Positions 1-11,692 of a DNA stretch of 64,000 nucleotides are shown one piece after another (within the stretch, counting starts at the first letter, position 1; each line of letters begins with the position of its first letter). Location of the stretch: contig QKWP01000042.1 in NCBI GenBank assembly GCA_003550325.1, positions 446,345 to 510,344 on the forward strand, written 5' to 3'. Below the pieces are notes generated by a model, which saw only the letters and a program-made list of their open reading frames with translations, did no database searches and was not told where the DNA came from. This DNA comes from Gigaspora rosea. Its lineage: Eukaryota; Glomeromycota; Glomeromycetes; Diversisporales; Gigasporaceae. The position numbers were made by a program, and so were the translations under genes.

Positions 1-65
1 CTATATACTGTATATACAGTATATATATTATTGCTTCAGACATCTATCAGCTTCTAATAACCTAG

Positions 66-204
66 TACCGTAAACTGCCGTATAAACAGCCCCCCACATA
101 TCAGACCCCCCTCTCATTTTTACTAATAATTTTCTTTTTTTTACTAATTAATTTTTTTGGTGGAATGTACCAGACCCGGGCTGTTTATATGGCAGTTTAT
201 GGTA
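66..204. mobile_element. Short inverted-repeat element (MITE-like)
   Basis: The arm at 66-93 (TACCGTAAACTGCCGTATAA and following bases) is matched in reverse complement at 178-204 with a few mismatches. A T-rich spacer separates the arms. No target-site duplication could be settled. The form is that of a small non-autonomous DNA transposon, with no coding content. Confidence 0.6.
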
Positions 205-284
205 TTATTATATTAGTTAATTTAGAAAAAACCCTGGTAGAATCTTCTATAAATTAATAATAAAAACATAAGCAAAACCTTATC

Positions 285-370
285 TTAAAAATAAAAAAAA
301 ATAAAAATAAAAAAATACAAAAATTAAACAAATAAAAAATAAAAAAATAAAAAAAATAAAAATAAAAGAT
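285..370. repeat. A-rich low-complexity run
   Basis: Irregular runs of AAAAAT and AAAAAAT without a coding frame. From 205 to 950, apart from this run, the DNA is plain AT-rich sequence in which I see no gene. Confidence 0.8.
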
Positions 371-950
371 AATTTTAATGCTTACTAGAGATGAAATTAT
401 TAGAGTACTATTTCAAAAAACTATTAAATAATGGAATCAGATATTCTAAGTAAAAATATTTAGAACACCAGAAAACCTCATGAAAACTAAAATTGAAACC
501 TTATATCTATATTATATAAAACTTCTTTTTATTCTAAAACTGCTCACTAACTCTTAAAAATTCCTAGGCTAATGAATTTTACTATGGTTAATTTTAAATA
601 AATTCAAAAATAAAAAAATAGAAAAAATAAAAAATAATCTATATTTACTATGATAATAGTATGATAATTATTATCTATAATCTACAATGTATAAATAAAC
701 AAATTATTTTATTAAAGCAAAAACTAATCTTTTTAATGTTAGAGTTAAATTAAGAATTAGAAATTAACAAAATACTTAATAAATAGTAAAAATTTTGCAA
801 GAAATAGTTTTTTGTATAAAAAAAAGTAGGTTTATAAGCAAACTTCTAGATTGGAAATAATTTTTTAAAAAATTCTTTGTTTTTGTATATTTTTGTTATA
901 CAAAAATTGACTTACATGTCATTTCTGATTCTAAATTTTAATTGGATATT

Positions 951-2110
951 GTTAGAGTATAGCAAAAAAAGCCCAGTTTATTTTTGAACTATTAGTACTT
1001 AAACTAAAATTAGTATCTATAATTAGTATAATGAATACACTTTTACTATAGGCTTTATTCATATCTCTTATATATATGCCTACTGCTAGTAGCAAGTTTT
1101 CAAAGTCAGATGAATTGGGCCAGGCTAGGTTGGGTTTAGACCCAGTTTATCTGACTTTGAAAACTTGCTACTAGCAATAGGCATGTGAGAGATACAAATA
1201 AAGCCTATTTGGTAAAAGTATATTTATTAAACTAATTATATAAGGTAGACTGCTCTATTTTTGCAAAATTTTTTTTGCTACATACAAAATTTTTTAAAAA
1301 ATAAAAATATTTTTATAAAATTATATATATATAATCAATAATTAATTTATTATTTAAATATATAAAAATTAAATCAACTTTATATAATTTTTTTAATTAA
1401 TTAATAAAAAAATACTTTAAAATTTTATAAAAAAAATTTAATAGTTGTTGCCTATTTTTACAAATAGTAAAACAGCTTTTGATTCATTGGCCCATTTTGA
1501 TGATTTAACTACCAAAATGTTTATCTCAATAAAATGATTCCAATGAGTCTAAAATCATCAAAATCCAATCATAAGATTCCAAGATTGTTTAAATTTTGTG
1601 TAATATTATTAGTATTATTTTAAAATTATAAATACTATTAAAATTACTATTAAAATCATACAAAAGTTAAATAATCTCAGGATCCTATAATAGAATTTTG
1701 ATGATTTTGAGCTTGTCAGAATTGCCTCATTGAGATGAACATTTTGATAGTTAAATCATTCAAAATATACAAGTAAATCAAAATTTATTAGCAATTCTAT
1801 AAATTAGTCTATGCACTAAGATATCTAAATTGGAAACAAAACTTTAATAATCTTGTGATTCTGTAATCAAATTTTAGCAGATCTAGGCTTGTTTATAATG
1901 TTAACTGAGGTAATTATTTTAATAGTAAAATTATCCAAAATAAGCTAGTGAATTAAAAGATATTTACTGTTTGTAGAAATTAGGTTAGTTTGCAGAAATA
2001 GGGCAATTTGCCTTATACTAATTTTAGCTTAAGTACCAATAGTATATAATATTGTTTTTATAGGCTTCAAAAATTCAAAAATAAACTGGGCTCTTTTGGC
2101 ATACTCTAGC
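951..2110. mobile_element. 1.16-kb foldback element
   Basis: The left end (GTTAGAGTATAGC, then GCCCAGTTTATTTTTGAA and a TACTTAAACTAAAATTAGTA block) recurs in reverse complement at about 2014-2110, ending GGCATACTCTAGC. Inside lie a nested hairpin (1041-1219) and further inverted copies of a block that includes AAAATGTTTATCTCAATAAA (1488-1600, matched at 1660-1770, weaker at 1800-1960). There is no open reading frame of note. I read it as a non-autonomous foldback DNA transposon with internal duplications. No clear target-site duplication was found. Confidence 0.65.
1041..1219. repeat. Long hairpin, about 70-bp arms
   Basis: The left arm 1041-1111 includes GCTAGTAGCAAGTTTTCAAA. The right arm 1149-1219 is its near-perfect reverse complement. 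The loop is about 37 bases. It is nested in the 951-2110 foldback element and could form a cruciform or a double-stranded RNA when transcribed. Confidence 0.75.
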
Positions 2111-2156
2111 TATTGTAAACATGTAATAATCACCTATAATATATATTAGAATTTTC

Positions 2157-2620
2157 AAAAAAAATAAAATAAACAATAAAAAATAAAAAAATAAAAAAAT
2201 AAATAAAACAATAAAAAATAAAACAATAAAAAATAAAAAAATAAAAAAATAAAAAATAAAAATAAAACAATAAAACAATAAAAAAAATAAAAAAATAAAA
2301 AAATAAAAAAATAAAAAAATAAAGTAAAAAGGAAAATTTAAACAGTGCCTCTGTGCATTTTGTGCCCTAATGCACTACAAATTAATTCTGTCTAGAGGTA
2401 GGTTAGGGTTAGAGTTAGGTTTAGAGTCAAAATTAGTACAAATTTGTAGATCATTTTTTGCTAGAAGTACAACAGGGGTTACCCTAGTAAATTTCAAGAT
2501 ATAAAAATAGGGCATAAAGTGCACAGGGCATTGTCCAGTTCAGTTCAAATAAAAAATAAAAATATAAAAATATAAAAAAATAAAAAATAAAAAATAAAAA
2601 TAAAAAAATAAAAAAATAAA

Positions 2621-2659
<39 letters not shown>

Positions 2660-2675
2660 ATAAAAAAATAAAAAA
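2157..2675. repeat. A-rich low-complexity blocks
   Basis: Two blocks of AAAATAAAAAA-type sequence (about 2157-2331 and 2548-2675) flank about 200 bases of ordinary AT-rich DNA. The reading frame across the first block is a compositional artefact of F, I and L codons. Confidence 0.8.
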
Positions 2676-4257
2676 CTTTGTACTATTTGCTACAAAAAAA
2701 CTTCTGTTAATACATAACCCTAAATACCAGCTCTATCATGAACAATTTGAAAAGAAATTTTGTATATACAAAACTTCAAATACTTAATAAAAATATAGTA
2801 GGTGCAAAACCATCATAGGTGCGTATTATAATAAATGGTTTAAATAATACAAGTATTTAAAATTTTTGCTTGAAAGAAAAGATTTAATTACAAAAAATAA
2901 GTGTATCTTTTTTTAAATGAGTTGTTGAAGCTTTTAACTTAAAAAATCTTTTATTTATTAAATTTTAATATAAAAAAAGATTTAATTTATAAAAAAAAAA
3001 TTTTTTTTAATTAAAATAAAAAATAATCTTGTAAACTGGTATAATAAATACAAAAAATACAATGATTGATTCAAATATAATGAATGCAAAAGAAAGATCG
3101 AACATGTGCAAATAAATTCAAGAACAGTCGTGCCTTCATATGATCACCTTCTCCATAATCACATATATAAAATCTCTCTTATCATATTTTATAGTCAAAA
3201 TAAATTACTATTAAACTTATAAAAATTACAATCTCAATTCAAGCATAATGAAAAATGCGACACCAAAAGAATTATTTAAATTTATTTATTAGCATCGTTG
3301 TGTAATCTATATAATTATTTCCGTTCTTGCTATAATCAGTGTCTATTACATTAAGGTTTTCTCAAGCCTCTCTCTATGATTATTAAAATGATCCGATTTA
3401 TCCAAAAAAGAAAAAAAAAATAAATCGGTTTGATCATTTCGATAAAAATAAAAAAATAAAAAAAAAACCTAGACCTAACAGCAAACTTATTTTCATAGAG
3501 TTAATCTGATTAGTCGAAATTTAAAATCGCATTTTGCACAATGATTAATTGATATATGGTTCACTTCAATTTAATTTCGATTATCGAAATGATTGAGCAC
3601 CAATTTGCAAATCACATTGAAGGAGCTGCCCTAAGTCTCATGACCTGCATTGGGAATCGCCCCGAGTCATTTTCAATCGATGAAAATTGAAAAATGATTT
3701 ATGGCAATTAATAATCGAACAAATTAAAGAAAAAAATAACAATAATTTCGATAACGTCAAAGATTCAATCAGAATTTGATTTTTTTTTTCTTTATTAATG
3801 GGTCGTTATTTTCCGAGTAGGAACGAAATTATTAATCGCATAAGCTACGTGTGGCATAAAGAAACTGGAGGTTAATAATAAAATCGGGGCTTACGTATTT
3901 ATCGAACAAAGAAGTTCATCCAGTATTGTAGGTTTCTTAATGTGATAGAAAATGTATAGAGATCCCTTTGCTTCTTAAAAAAGGGCATCTAATGCATGTA
4001 TATTTAAAAATAATCTATAATAACAAAATTTTTTTTTGCTACAAAATAAATTCCTTATTAAAATATAAACAAACATAATACATTTTGTGATAGGTCTGAT
4101 CTTAGGTAATCGCGCCCCACCCAACACTATCAGCATTCAATCTAAGATTACGACTGGTGCTAATCTATGCATAAATTCTACGGTTCGTAACAATAGTAAT
4201 ACATTGAATTAAGGGTTGGAATTTGTTGTAAATTTAAAAACCTGATTGGATTTGAAC
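2676..4257. other. AT-rich intergenic DNA, no gene
   Basis: No coding segment is supported. At 3124-3190 a block beginning ACAGTCGTGCCTTCATATGA resembles the end of the pogo-like sequence at 51498 (CAGTCGCACCTCAATATAGT), so it may be an old transposon end. The remainder is unique-looking AT-rich sequence. Confidence 0.5.
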
Positions 4258-5054
4258 TAGGCCTCCGCATGGGCCGGGTAGGGCTGGGTAGTAGTAATAC
4301 CCTAGCCCTACCCGTTTATTAACGGGCTTAATCTCCAAGCCCTTACCCTTACCCTAGGGCCCAAAATTGATACCCAGCCCGGCCCTTAAAGCCCGCGGGT
4401 ACCCATGGGTACCCACGGGTAAAAAAAAAAAAAAAGATAAAAAAATTATTAAGCCGTTTGATGCATAATCTGCCGTATACCATAAATATATAGTATAAAA
4501 TGTAAAAAAAAAAAACTTAAAAAAAAACCGTTTTTTACACTATTTTATTCGACATTTCCACTTTATTCGACGTTTCCACTTTATTCGACGTTTTCACTTT
4601 ATTCGACGTTTTCACTTTATTCGATACGAATTTAAGATTACCGATCAATATACCGTAAAATACGAACCTGTGTACCCCCATGCGGTGTACCCTCTGCCAG
4701 TTTGAAACGCCAGTTCATGACTTATACCCAGGGTACATAAGTACAGTAGATATAGTAAAATATATTGTTCAATATAGTGTAGAAGTACCCGGGTAGAAAG
4801 ATTGAGACATGTAAATACCCGGGGTACACAGGTCCGTATTTTACGGTAAGTTTTAATTGGTGGATAGTCTGTGCATGTATAACGGGCTACCCTGGGCCGG
4901 GTAGTGCTGGTACCCAAGCCCTACCCATATCATAAAGGGCCTGCGATTTTTAGCCCTACCCTGCCCTAGGGCTTGTAATTTGATGCCCAAGCCCGGCCCT
5001 AGTGGTACTACCCTTAGGGTACCCGTGGGTAGCCCCGGCCCATGCGGAGGCCTA
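4258..5054. mobile_element. hAT-like non-autonomous element with GGGTACCC-rich ends
   Basis: The terminal inverted repeats begin TAGGCCTCCGCATGGGCC at 4258 and end with its reverse complement at 5054. They are flanked by ATTTGAAC (4250-4257) and ATTTGAAT (5055-5062), an 8-bp target-site duplication with one mismatch, as expected for hAT insertions. Both ends carry runs of GGGTACCC, GCCCTACCC and CCCTAGGGC, so they are far richer in GC than the host. An inner inverted pair (about 4650-4680 and 4820-4850, core CCGTAAAATACG) forms a second palindrome. No transposase is present. The reading frame at 4645-4917 is a repeat artefact. Confidence 0.8.
4543..4625. repeat. 18-bp tandem repeat, about 4.5 copies
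   Basis: The unit TTATTCGACGTTTTCACT, with small changes, is repeated head to tail inside the 4258-5054 element. No coding capacity. Confidence 0.8.
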
Positions 5055-5347
5055 ATTTGAATTATGATTGATTAGTTAAGTACTGTATTTTGATTAGCTA
5101 AATTAAAAAATCACCTTTAAATTACGATACAAACTCTCATGTAAAAAAAAAAAACCAAATTTTAATTTTGAACCAATTTTTATGTAATCTTTTCAATTAA
5201 ACTAGAATATTATAAATATAAAACTAATTTATATTAATTTTTAAATAAAAATATTACATGTTGTATCTTGTACGAAATACGATTCTTTTTTTATAAAGAT
5301 CTATTTAGAAAAATATTAATAAAAGTTAAGTTCTATGATCCGATGTA

Positions 5348-6571
5348 TTAAAGATTATTATCGTCATTCTCTACATTCTCTAAAACAGTCGGAAACTGTG
5401 GAAGATTGCCTCTTCCTTCTAAAATCCTTAACCTAGCAACCTCTTTACAAACATTACATTCCATATTTTCTATGTTCATATATACTTTTCTCTCAAACCC
5501 TTCTGACCATTCTTTCATCGTTCTCCATTGATGATATTCTAAATAAGCCGTATTATTTTCTATTAAATACTTTAAATGATCAGCAAGAGCCCTAACATCA
5601 GGAAAATCATCGATAAAAATGGCCGATTTAGGATGTGGTAAGTATGAGCGACTATTAGGAGCACCCCATATAATAGGTACGGATCCAGAGTTAAAAACAT
5701 CCCAAAGTTTTTCAGTAGAGTAATCTTTTTCTTGAGATAATTCAATGGATAAATGAAATGGGTATTTAGAGATAATACAATTTTTTATTTCATAAGGATT
5801 TAAATCTGCGCATTCCGGATGAATATCCCAATTAGTGTTCCAATGGACACTACCAAAAGATGCAATAGGAATATGTTCTTTGAGAGTTGGAATCCAAGAT
5901 TTGCGGAAGTCTGTCCACTGAGAAGCAATTAAAGAAATTGGCGGAGAACTTGAAGGGAGTTTTCCCATGTCAAAGGGTTGTTTTGTTCGCCATTTCTCAG
6001 GATCTCTAATAAAACTTGTAGGTACATCTGAATCTTCATCAAAAGTTACATGAATATCGAATAATTTATTCTTATCGTGATACTGTGGATAATATGTTGC
6101 AGATTCTAAAGTATATTGTATGAATTTTTGTCCTTTCCATGCTTTTGATTTTAGTGGAGCTGGTTGGTTAACATAAAAGATTGCATCGGCAGTTTTAAGT
6201 TCTTCAGATGTTAAATCTTCTATGCGTATTTCGTTCCAGATACATGGTACTTCACATTTTGCTAAAGTTTTATCAAACTTGTATTTAAGTTTTGTAGAAT
6301 CATCACTTTTATAACTGTCTTTCGGCGTTACATAAATTAATACATTCTGTTCATTATTTAAAAAATTTACTAAATAGTGCATTCTTTTCCATTCTTCAAG
6401 GTTGGTAGGTTTAGTACTAAGTTCATCAGCAAACGGAACTAAATAGTTCGGTTTAATAGTGTCATCTAAAGTTATATTGAAAAGTGAAGTGCAAATGAAT
6501 AAAAAGAGAATACATATTGAGATGTAAAGAATCCATCTGTTATTGTTTTTGAAGTTTATAGCGGACCACAT
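5348..6571 (-). CDS. GT10 alpha-1,3-fucosyltransferase-like protein
   Basis: Single-exon gene of 407 residues. Residues 1-12 are a short cytosolic tail and about 13-31 a hydrophobic anchor, giving the type II topology normal for Golgi glycosyltransferases. The catalytic half carries the GT10 signature. Residues 276-306 read IELSQEKDYSTEKLW and continue to GSVPIIWGAPN, matching the family pattern of acidic residue, KDY-TEKLW and G-VP--GP/APN, which binds GDP-fucose. IDDFP follows at 320-324, with more helix at 325-340. QYTLESATYYP (152-162) corresponds to the N-terminal ESP region. A C-x2-C pair lies at 372-375. In known families the enzyme transfers L-fucose from GDP-fucose to glycan acceptors. 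The acceptor here cannot be inferred. The ATG at 6571 precedes the anchor directly and no better start exists. Length is typical, with no frame break. Fucosylated wall polysaccharides are known in Mucoromycota, which would fit the inferred fungal host. Confidence 0.9.
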   Translation of the reverse strand: MWSAINFKNNNRWILYISICILFLFICTSLFNITLDDTIKPNYLVPFADELSTKPTNLEEWKRMHYLVNFLNNEQNVLIYVTPKDSYKSDDSTKLKYKFDKTLAKCEVPCIWNEIRIEDLTSEELKTADAIFYVNQPAPLKSKAWKGQKFIQYTLESATYYPQYHDKNKLFDIHVTFDEDSDVPTSFIRDPEKWRTKQPFDMGKLPSSSPPISLIASQWTDFRKSWIPTLKEHIPIASFGSVHWNTNWDIHPECADLNPYEIKNCIISKYPFHLSIELSQEKDYSTEKLWDVFNSGSVPIIWGAPNSRSYLPHPKSAIFIDDFPDVRALADHLKYLIENNTAYLEYHQWRTMKEWSEGFERKVYMNIENMECNVCKEVARLRILEGRGNLPQFPTVLENVENDDNNL

Positions 6572-8259
6572 ATTTGAATATTTTTTTAAAGTTACTATTA
6601 AATGTTATTTTGGGATTATTAAATACGATTTTTTTCTTTGGATTAGTTGTTTGCCTTATAAAAAATAGGTTTAAGAGACTAACCAAATTGGCACTGAAAG
6701 ATTACATTAAAAGAGTTAGCCAACGCATAGTAATTAACGTTAAAGTATATAAAGGAGTATTCATATTTGTGCCACAGCTCAATTCTCATTTTAGGGCTAC
6801 ACAAAATTTACACAAAACAAATTTGTTATAGATCGGCTTCATAGCCATGATTGGTTAATTTTCAATTGAGGGCATCTCGATCGTTAGCTGCTTAAACTAA
6901 GACTATTCAGTTTTTTATTAGGAATGCAAGGTGTTGCGATAATTACTAAATTGAAACGGACTGGAATGTTCGATGTACGCACGTACGTACGTACATACAT
7001 ACATATATAGTACATGTGTCATGTAAAGGTGCAGGAGTGGTGCAGGCTGAAATAACATACGGAATAGGTAGTTACCTTTGACTTGAGAAATGTCGGCATC
7101 TCTAGTGTCATGTATGTTCAATGTTTCAACATCATATGACACATATGGTTTATGGCATTTTGCAAAATTAGTATCATATATGTACAAAACATGTTCTAAA
7201 ATTAGATTTTATAAATCCGGTGCTGATCCTTGCTGCCAACAGGTTTAGACGATCATTGTTATTGTTATTGTTACATATAGGAAGACTTTACAATCGGATT
7301 TATACAGTTTAAAGTACTTTTACCCCCTGACATAGACAAATTTTTTTTAAAATATAACTTCCGTTTATAATATTCAGAAGATTCTTATGTATCTCTGGGA
7401 TTCTCCCTACTTGGGTATATTAAATATATGCGTTAAAGCTTCTAATTAACTCTCAAATACATAACTAACTTGTTTGAGAAAGAAACTTTAAAGTAATAGT
7501 GACTTTATAATAATATTAAATTAAAATAGTTAGCAACATTCTAAGTTTATTTAGTTATGAAGAAACATTTGTTAAGTATTATATTTCGAGATCTTGAAAC
7601 CAATAAGCCTAAATTTTAGGTTTTTAATATTTTTTAAAAAAAGCCTTATGCATTTTTTTTTAAAGTAACAAAATAGGTTTTACTTTTTTATTCGTGGTTT
7701 ATATTTAAAATAGTTTTATAGGAGATTACGACTTTATCGCTTGATGTTTGATGAAGTTATTTTCATTTTTACAAGTTTATATAGCAGCGAATGTATATAA
7801 TCCAAATAAACCCGTATTAAAGTGTTTTATTCTATTCCTAACGCTACTATTAAGTGATTTTTTTAATTATATAGTAGTATATATATATATATGTAAAATC
7901 AATATATTATGCCAGTTTGCTATTCAATTTTAATGTGATCAACCAATCATAAGACAGTCTTCATACATATTAAATTTCAAACGTGATTTGCTCAAAATGG
8001 GGGCGGAGTGAAGGGTTAGGGTTACCTTTTTGAGGCAATTAGAAGGGCTTTTATATATAGATATCAAGAATTCAATTTATGCAGTATGTAGATCATACAT
8101 TGAGTTAACTCCGTGTTTTGTTGACCCGAGTTTCAGCACGTTAAATATTAATTCTCAGAAAAACTTTTTTAAGAAAATTTGGACAGCAATATGCGATGAC
8201 GTATTTTCATATTTTTTGCGTATTATATCAGATCTGCACACATATATTCATAACTTATA
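6572..8259. other. Intergenic region upstream of the fucosyltransferase
   Basis: AT-rich DNA holding the presumed promoter of the minus-strand fucosyltransferase. There is an ACGT/ACAT microsatellite at about 6972-7008. The plus-strand frames here start at TTG or show no family features, so I do not call genes. Nothing else is recognised. Confidence 0.5.
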
Positions 8260-8597
8260 TAGGGATGCATCGGTCCTGAAAAAGACCGGTCCAGGACCGG
8301 TCCCGGACCGGGACCGATAAGGACCGTGGGACCATTAAAGGACCGGTCCTGGGACCGGTCCTTGTAAACATAACTGTGATATTCGTATCACCCAATCAAA
8401 TTTCTTGATCAGGTGTAACGTAGATCATATGATGTTTGTTTACATCTGACAGCAAAAATTACGTCATTTTTGGCCAATAAAATCTTATTAAAGGACCGTT
8501 ATGGGACCGAAGGACCGGACCGGACCGGGACCGTAAACACTATGATAACGGTCCTCTTAGGGACCGGACCGGACCGGACCGGACTGATGCAACCATA
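8260..8597. mobile_element. hAT-like MITE with GGACCG hexamer ends
   Basis: The ends are imperfect inverted repeats: TAGGGATGCATCGGTCC on the left, CCGGACTGATGCAACCATA on the right. The terminal ~100 bases on each side are runs of GGACCG/CGGTCC hexamers. In the middle lies CAAATTTCTTGATCAGGTGT followed by AACGTAGATC, a block also seen in other MITEs of this window. The flanking 8-bp sequences no longer match, so the insertion is old or its end is misplaced by a few bases. No coding content. Confidence 0.7.
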
Positions 8598-9360
8598 ACT
8601 AGTTTTAATCGATTATATTTAAGCAAATTTGAATCTTTGCCTTATAGTTTCTAAATAAAGGTATATTCAAACTAAATTTTCTTCTAAATCATATCAACTT
8701 TCTTTGTAATGTACAGATAATTTCTAATTTATGAATTGGCGATCGACGAATTTATGGCAAATCAGATAGTATGGGTAGTCCCGGCCACGTTTCGTCGCTC
8801 TCTCATATGATCGACTAACCAAAAATTCTAGCATGTGTAACGTAGACGATCAAAAATTTCTCATGTGAAATTTCGTACTATAAATTATTCCTTTATACCT
8901 ATGATCACGTTGAATATGTAACATGAAATGTTAGACGTTCAACTTTTTTGATGTTCGCTATGCTGATTTTTAAAACATCCTTTTTTAGTACAAGTATAAG
9001 TAAAGTTTTCATTTTTCCGATTATAGGAGTCAAGATGATATTAATGCAACACATGATAATATCACATGCAATATTATACATATAAGGCTCATGAAAATTA
9101 CATTAAATATCGTAATTGTAAAACACATTTTACGCGTGCATGATACAACTGCATTTATTAACTTCGTAATTTATCATTTCGTTATGATACAACTGTCGCT
9201 ATCATTAGCAATTCTATGATGTTGTTCATCAAATTTTTAAATTCTTTTTTTTTTTTTGAACTTATGTTTCATCTTCCATTATACGCATAAAATAGTTTCA
9301 TTTAACAACTTGCTTCGATTAACTCAATTACAACACTTCAAATACATCATATTCCAACTG
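8598..9360. other. AT-rich intergenic DNA
   Basis: No coding frame, RNA gene or clear repeat is supported here. At 8800-8870 a fragment with TGTGTAACGTAGACGATC resembles the inner part of the MITEs, so it may be a remnant. Confidence 0.4.
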
Positions 9361-9895
9361 GCACTTATTTCATTGATAAGCTTATTTTACAGATGATTAA
9401 TTTACAGACAAGTTCGTTTCGTAGACAATACATTTTACTGACATCATTCTGCAAGGTAATTATAGTTATTTCGTTTTGATTTAGTTTGGAATTAGAATTA
9501 TTGATATGAGTTATTGGTGAAATATGCTTTTATGAAATGAACTTTCTGCAAATTAATTGTCTGTAAAATAAGCTTGCCAATGAACGTTTCTCACTTTCCA
9601 GAATTCACCTTCCCAAATCCACCTTCCCAAAATGCTATTTCTCTAACTCCATAACTCCGATATCCTCGGGTTCTGTTCATTTCACCAACAATCACTTCAC
9701 CGACAACTTAGTACATTGTTTATTTACTGAAATCATATCATCGACAAAGTAATTCTGGTCATAGTCATAGGGTCAGGTTTAGAATTAGAAGTTATTGCAA
9801 TTTTTAAAAAAACTTGTGGTGAAATAATTGACAATGAAAAACTTGCAGTAAAACAAGCATCATTAAATTGATTGTCTGTGAAATGACATGGATTC
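9361..9895. mobile_element. Two inverted-repeat elements of the CACCGACAA type
   Basis: The first unit, 9361-9590, has arms around ATAAGCTTATTTTACAGA and its reverse complement. The second, 9675-9895, has arms rich in TTCACCAACAATCACTTCAC and the reverse complement near its right end. Its centre (GACAAAGTAATTCTGGTC with GTCATAGGGTCAGG) is nearly identical to the centre of the element at 32177-32492, so the two belong to one family. No coding content. Confidence 0.65.
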
Positions 9896-9900
9896 ATTTA

Positions 9901-11340
9901 CCATATGGGGTGCCTCGTATTAAAAGGGCCCATTTTGCAATTTTTTTGAAAAATGAATTTTTATTAGATTCATGTAAATTTAGACATGGTTGACATTTTT
10001 CGATTATAAATGAAGGTCGATTTGCATAATAAAAAATGGAGGTAATGTAAAAGAAAAATTACATGAGTCTGCCTAAGACAAGGGAATCACGAGATTACCC
10101 GATAGTCACCTGTTATATTTAACCAATCAAAATCGTGAAATTTGCTTAATCCCGGTGTTATCACGTGATAACAATTTTTTTGCGCCGGTATTACCCCCTG
10201 CTAACAAAATTTCTATTTCGCCCTTGTTGATTGACCGATCATCACTGCATCAATCGCTCTCTGAACTTTCTTTTGACTGTACTCCCGTACCACGTTTCTT
10301 TTTTTGATTATCTTTTTTATTTATATCTTCGATCTATCATTTTTATTTCTCTTATTACTTAATCATACTGCATAGATGGATAAAGCGAGCCCCGGCTTTA
10401 CATAATCCTATAACAAATCATCTCTTAAGTCTTCTTATCACGTAATATTTCTAACCTGTAAAACAATTCTGTATGAATTAAATTTGCTTCCTTTAGGGAC
10501 GAATGCAAATGAAGCATTTAAATATTACCAAATCGCCCTCCTGCAAGAGGGAACTACATGATTAGAAATCTATGGAAAAGGTGAATGCACTTGAAGCATC
10601 AATTATTATCGCCCTGTTCTTGGCAGATAGAGAGCCATACGATTGATTCAAGAAATATTGTCATGTAAAATTAGAACTGTATTAAAGTTAAGATAACGGA
10701 ATGAGAATATTCCGACAATCAGCTAGTTTAAATTATTTTTGTATAACGATTATGTATATAAAGCCCAAAGATTTGCTTTAATAAAGTTTCCTCAGACTTC
10801 GATTTATTGAATTAACAAAAGACAAAAGGATATTTATTAAAATAAACTCTTGATCGAATTCTCACTTATTTGGCATTTGAATCGTGAATACATCTTCACG
10901 CTATCATTATATTAGTGAATTATTTAGTTATTTATTGACAAACTTGATAATAATTGCTTTCTCACTCGTAAATACATCTTTACGATTTTCTCCTAATTTC
11001 ATTAAAATCATAATCGCATCATACTGCACCATGCCTTAGATCAATAGGCCGATTGGCTGCATATATCTAGTCAACCTATCGCTCTATTAATTATCTCTCT
11101 CTTCTCCTTTCGCACCTCAATCTTCCCTTTAAGTTCCCCATCCACCTACGTTTGTCACGTTCCATAGACCAATCTTTCTATCTTCAGTTCACTATCGCTG
11201 ACTAAATCTGGCCCTTTAATCTGATGCTCTCCCATTTTTGATAGTAATACCAGATCAGTCCAAAAATCAAAACAAACGATTAAACTCAATTATCTCTATA
11301 TAACAAAATGGGCCCTTTTAATATGAGGCACCCCATATGG
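9901..11340. mobile_element. 1.44-kb terminal-inverted-repeat element
   Basis: The left end CCATATGGGGTGCCTCGTAT and the next 17 bases are mirrored almost perfectly at 11304-11340. The ~37-bp inverted repeats enclose AT-rich DNA with scattered GC-richer patches (for example 10080-10260) and no long reading frame. A matching target-site duplication is not visible, because the right end runs straight into the next element (11334-11692). I see no coding remnant inside. Confidence 0.75.
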
Positions 11341-11692
11341 GCCCTCAAAAGTAGAAACAATTTGACAATTTTTTGAAAATCAACCTGTTTGATTAATCAG
11401 GTGTAAATTTAAAGCCCAAACTTTTTTACTTAATATGAAAGTCTGATCACTTAATAAATTTTTGTGATACAATGGTTAAAGCTTTTGACGCTATAATCTA
11501 AAAATAGAGGTACTGAAATTTTAGAAGTAATCACAGGTCTACAGATCTAATAATCCTGTTTAACAGGTTTGTTAATCATGAATGTACTATTTTAGATTGG
11601 GTTGATTTTGAGTAACAAAATAGGTTTGGCTGATTTTCTCAAAACCCATGATCTGCTAAATTGTCTGGTTTCTACTTTTGAGGACCCATATG
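11334..11692. mobile_element. 359-bp MITE abutting the 9901-11340 element
   Basis: It begins CATATGGGCCCTCAAAAGTA and ends with the reverse complement TACTTTTGAGGACCCATATG, giving inverted repeats of about 35 bp. Its first seven bases (CATATGG) are also the last seven of the neighbouring element, so the two share a boundary. No coding content. Confidence 0.7.

Noticed and set aside
2075-2278. Hydrophobic 67-residue frame
   Set aside because: It is a translation of the A-rich low-complexity run and has no complexity of its own.
6574-6831. Small plus-strand frame divergent from the fucosyltransferase
   Set aside because: It begins at TTG, lies over the probable promoter and has no recognisable feature beyond one hydrophobic stretch.
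8030-8320. 96-residue frame running into the GGACCG element
   Set aside because: It starts at TTG and its C-terminal part is the hexamer array. No homology is recognised.
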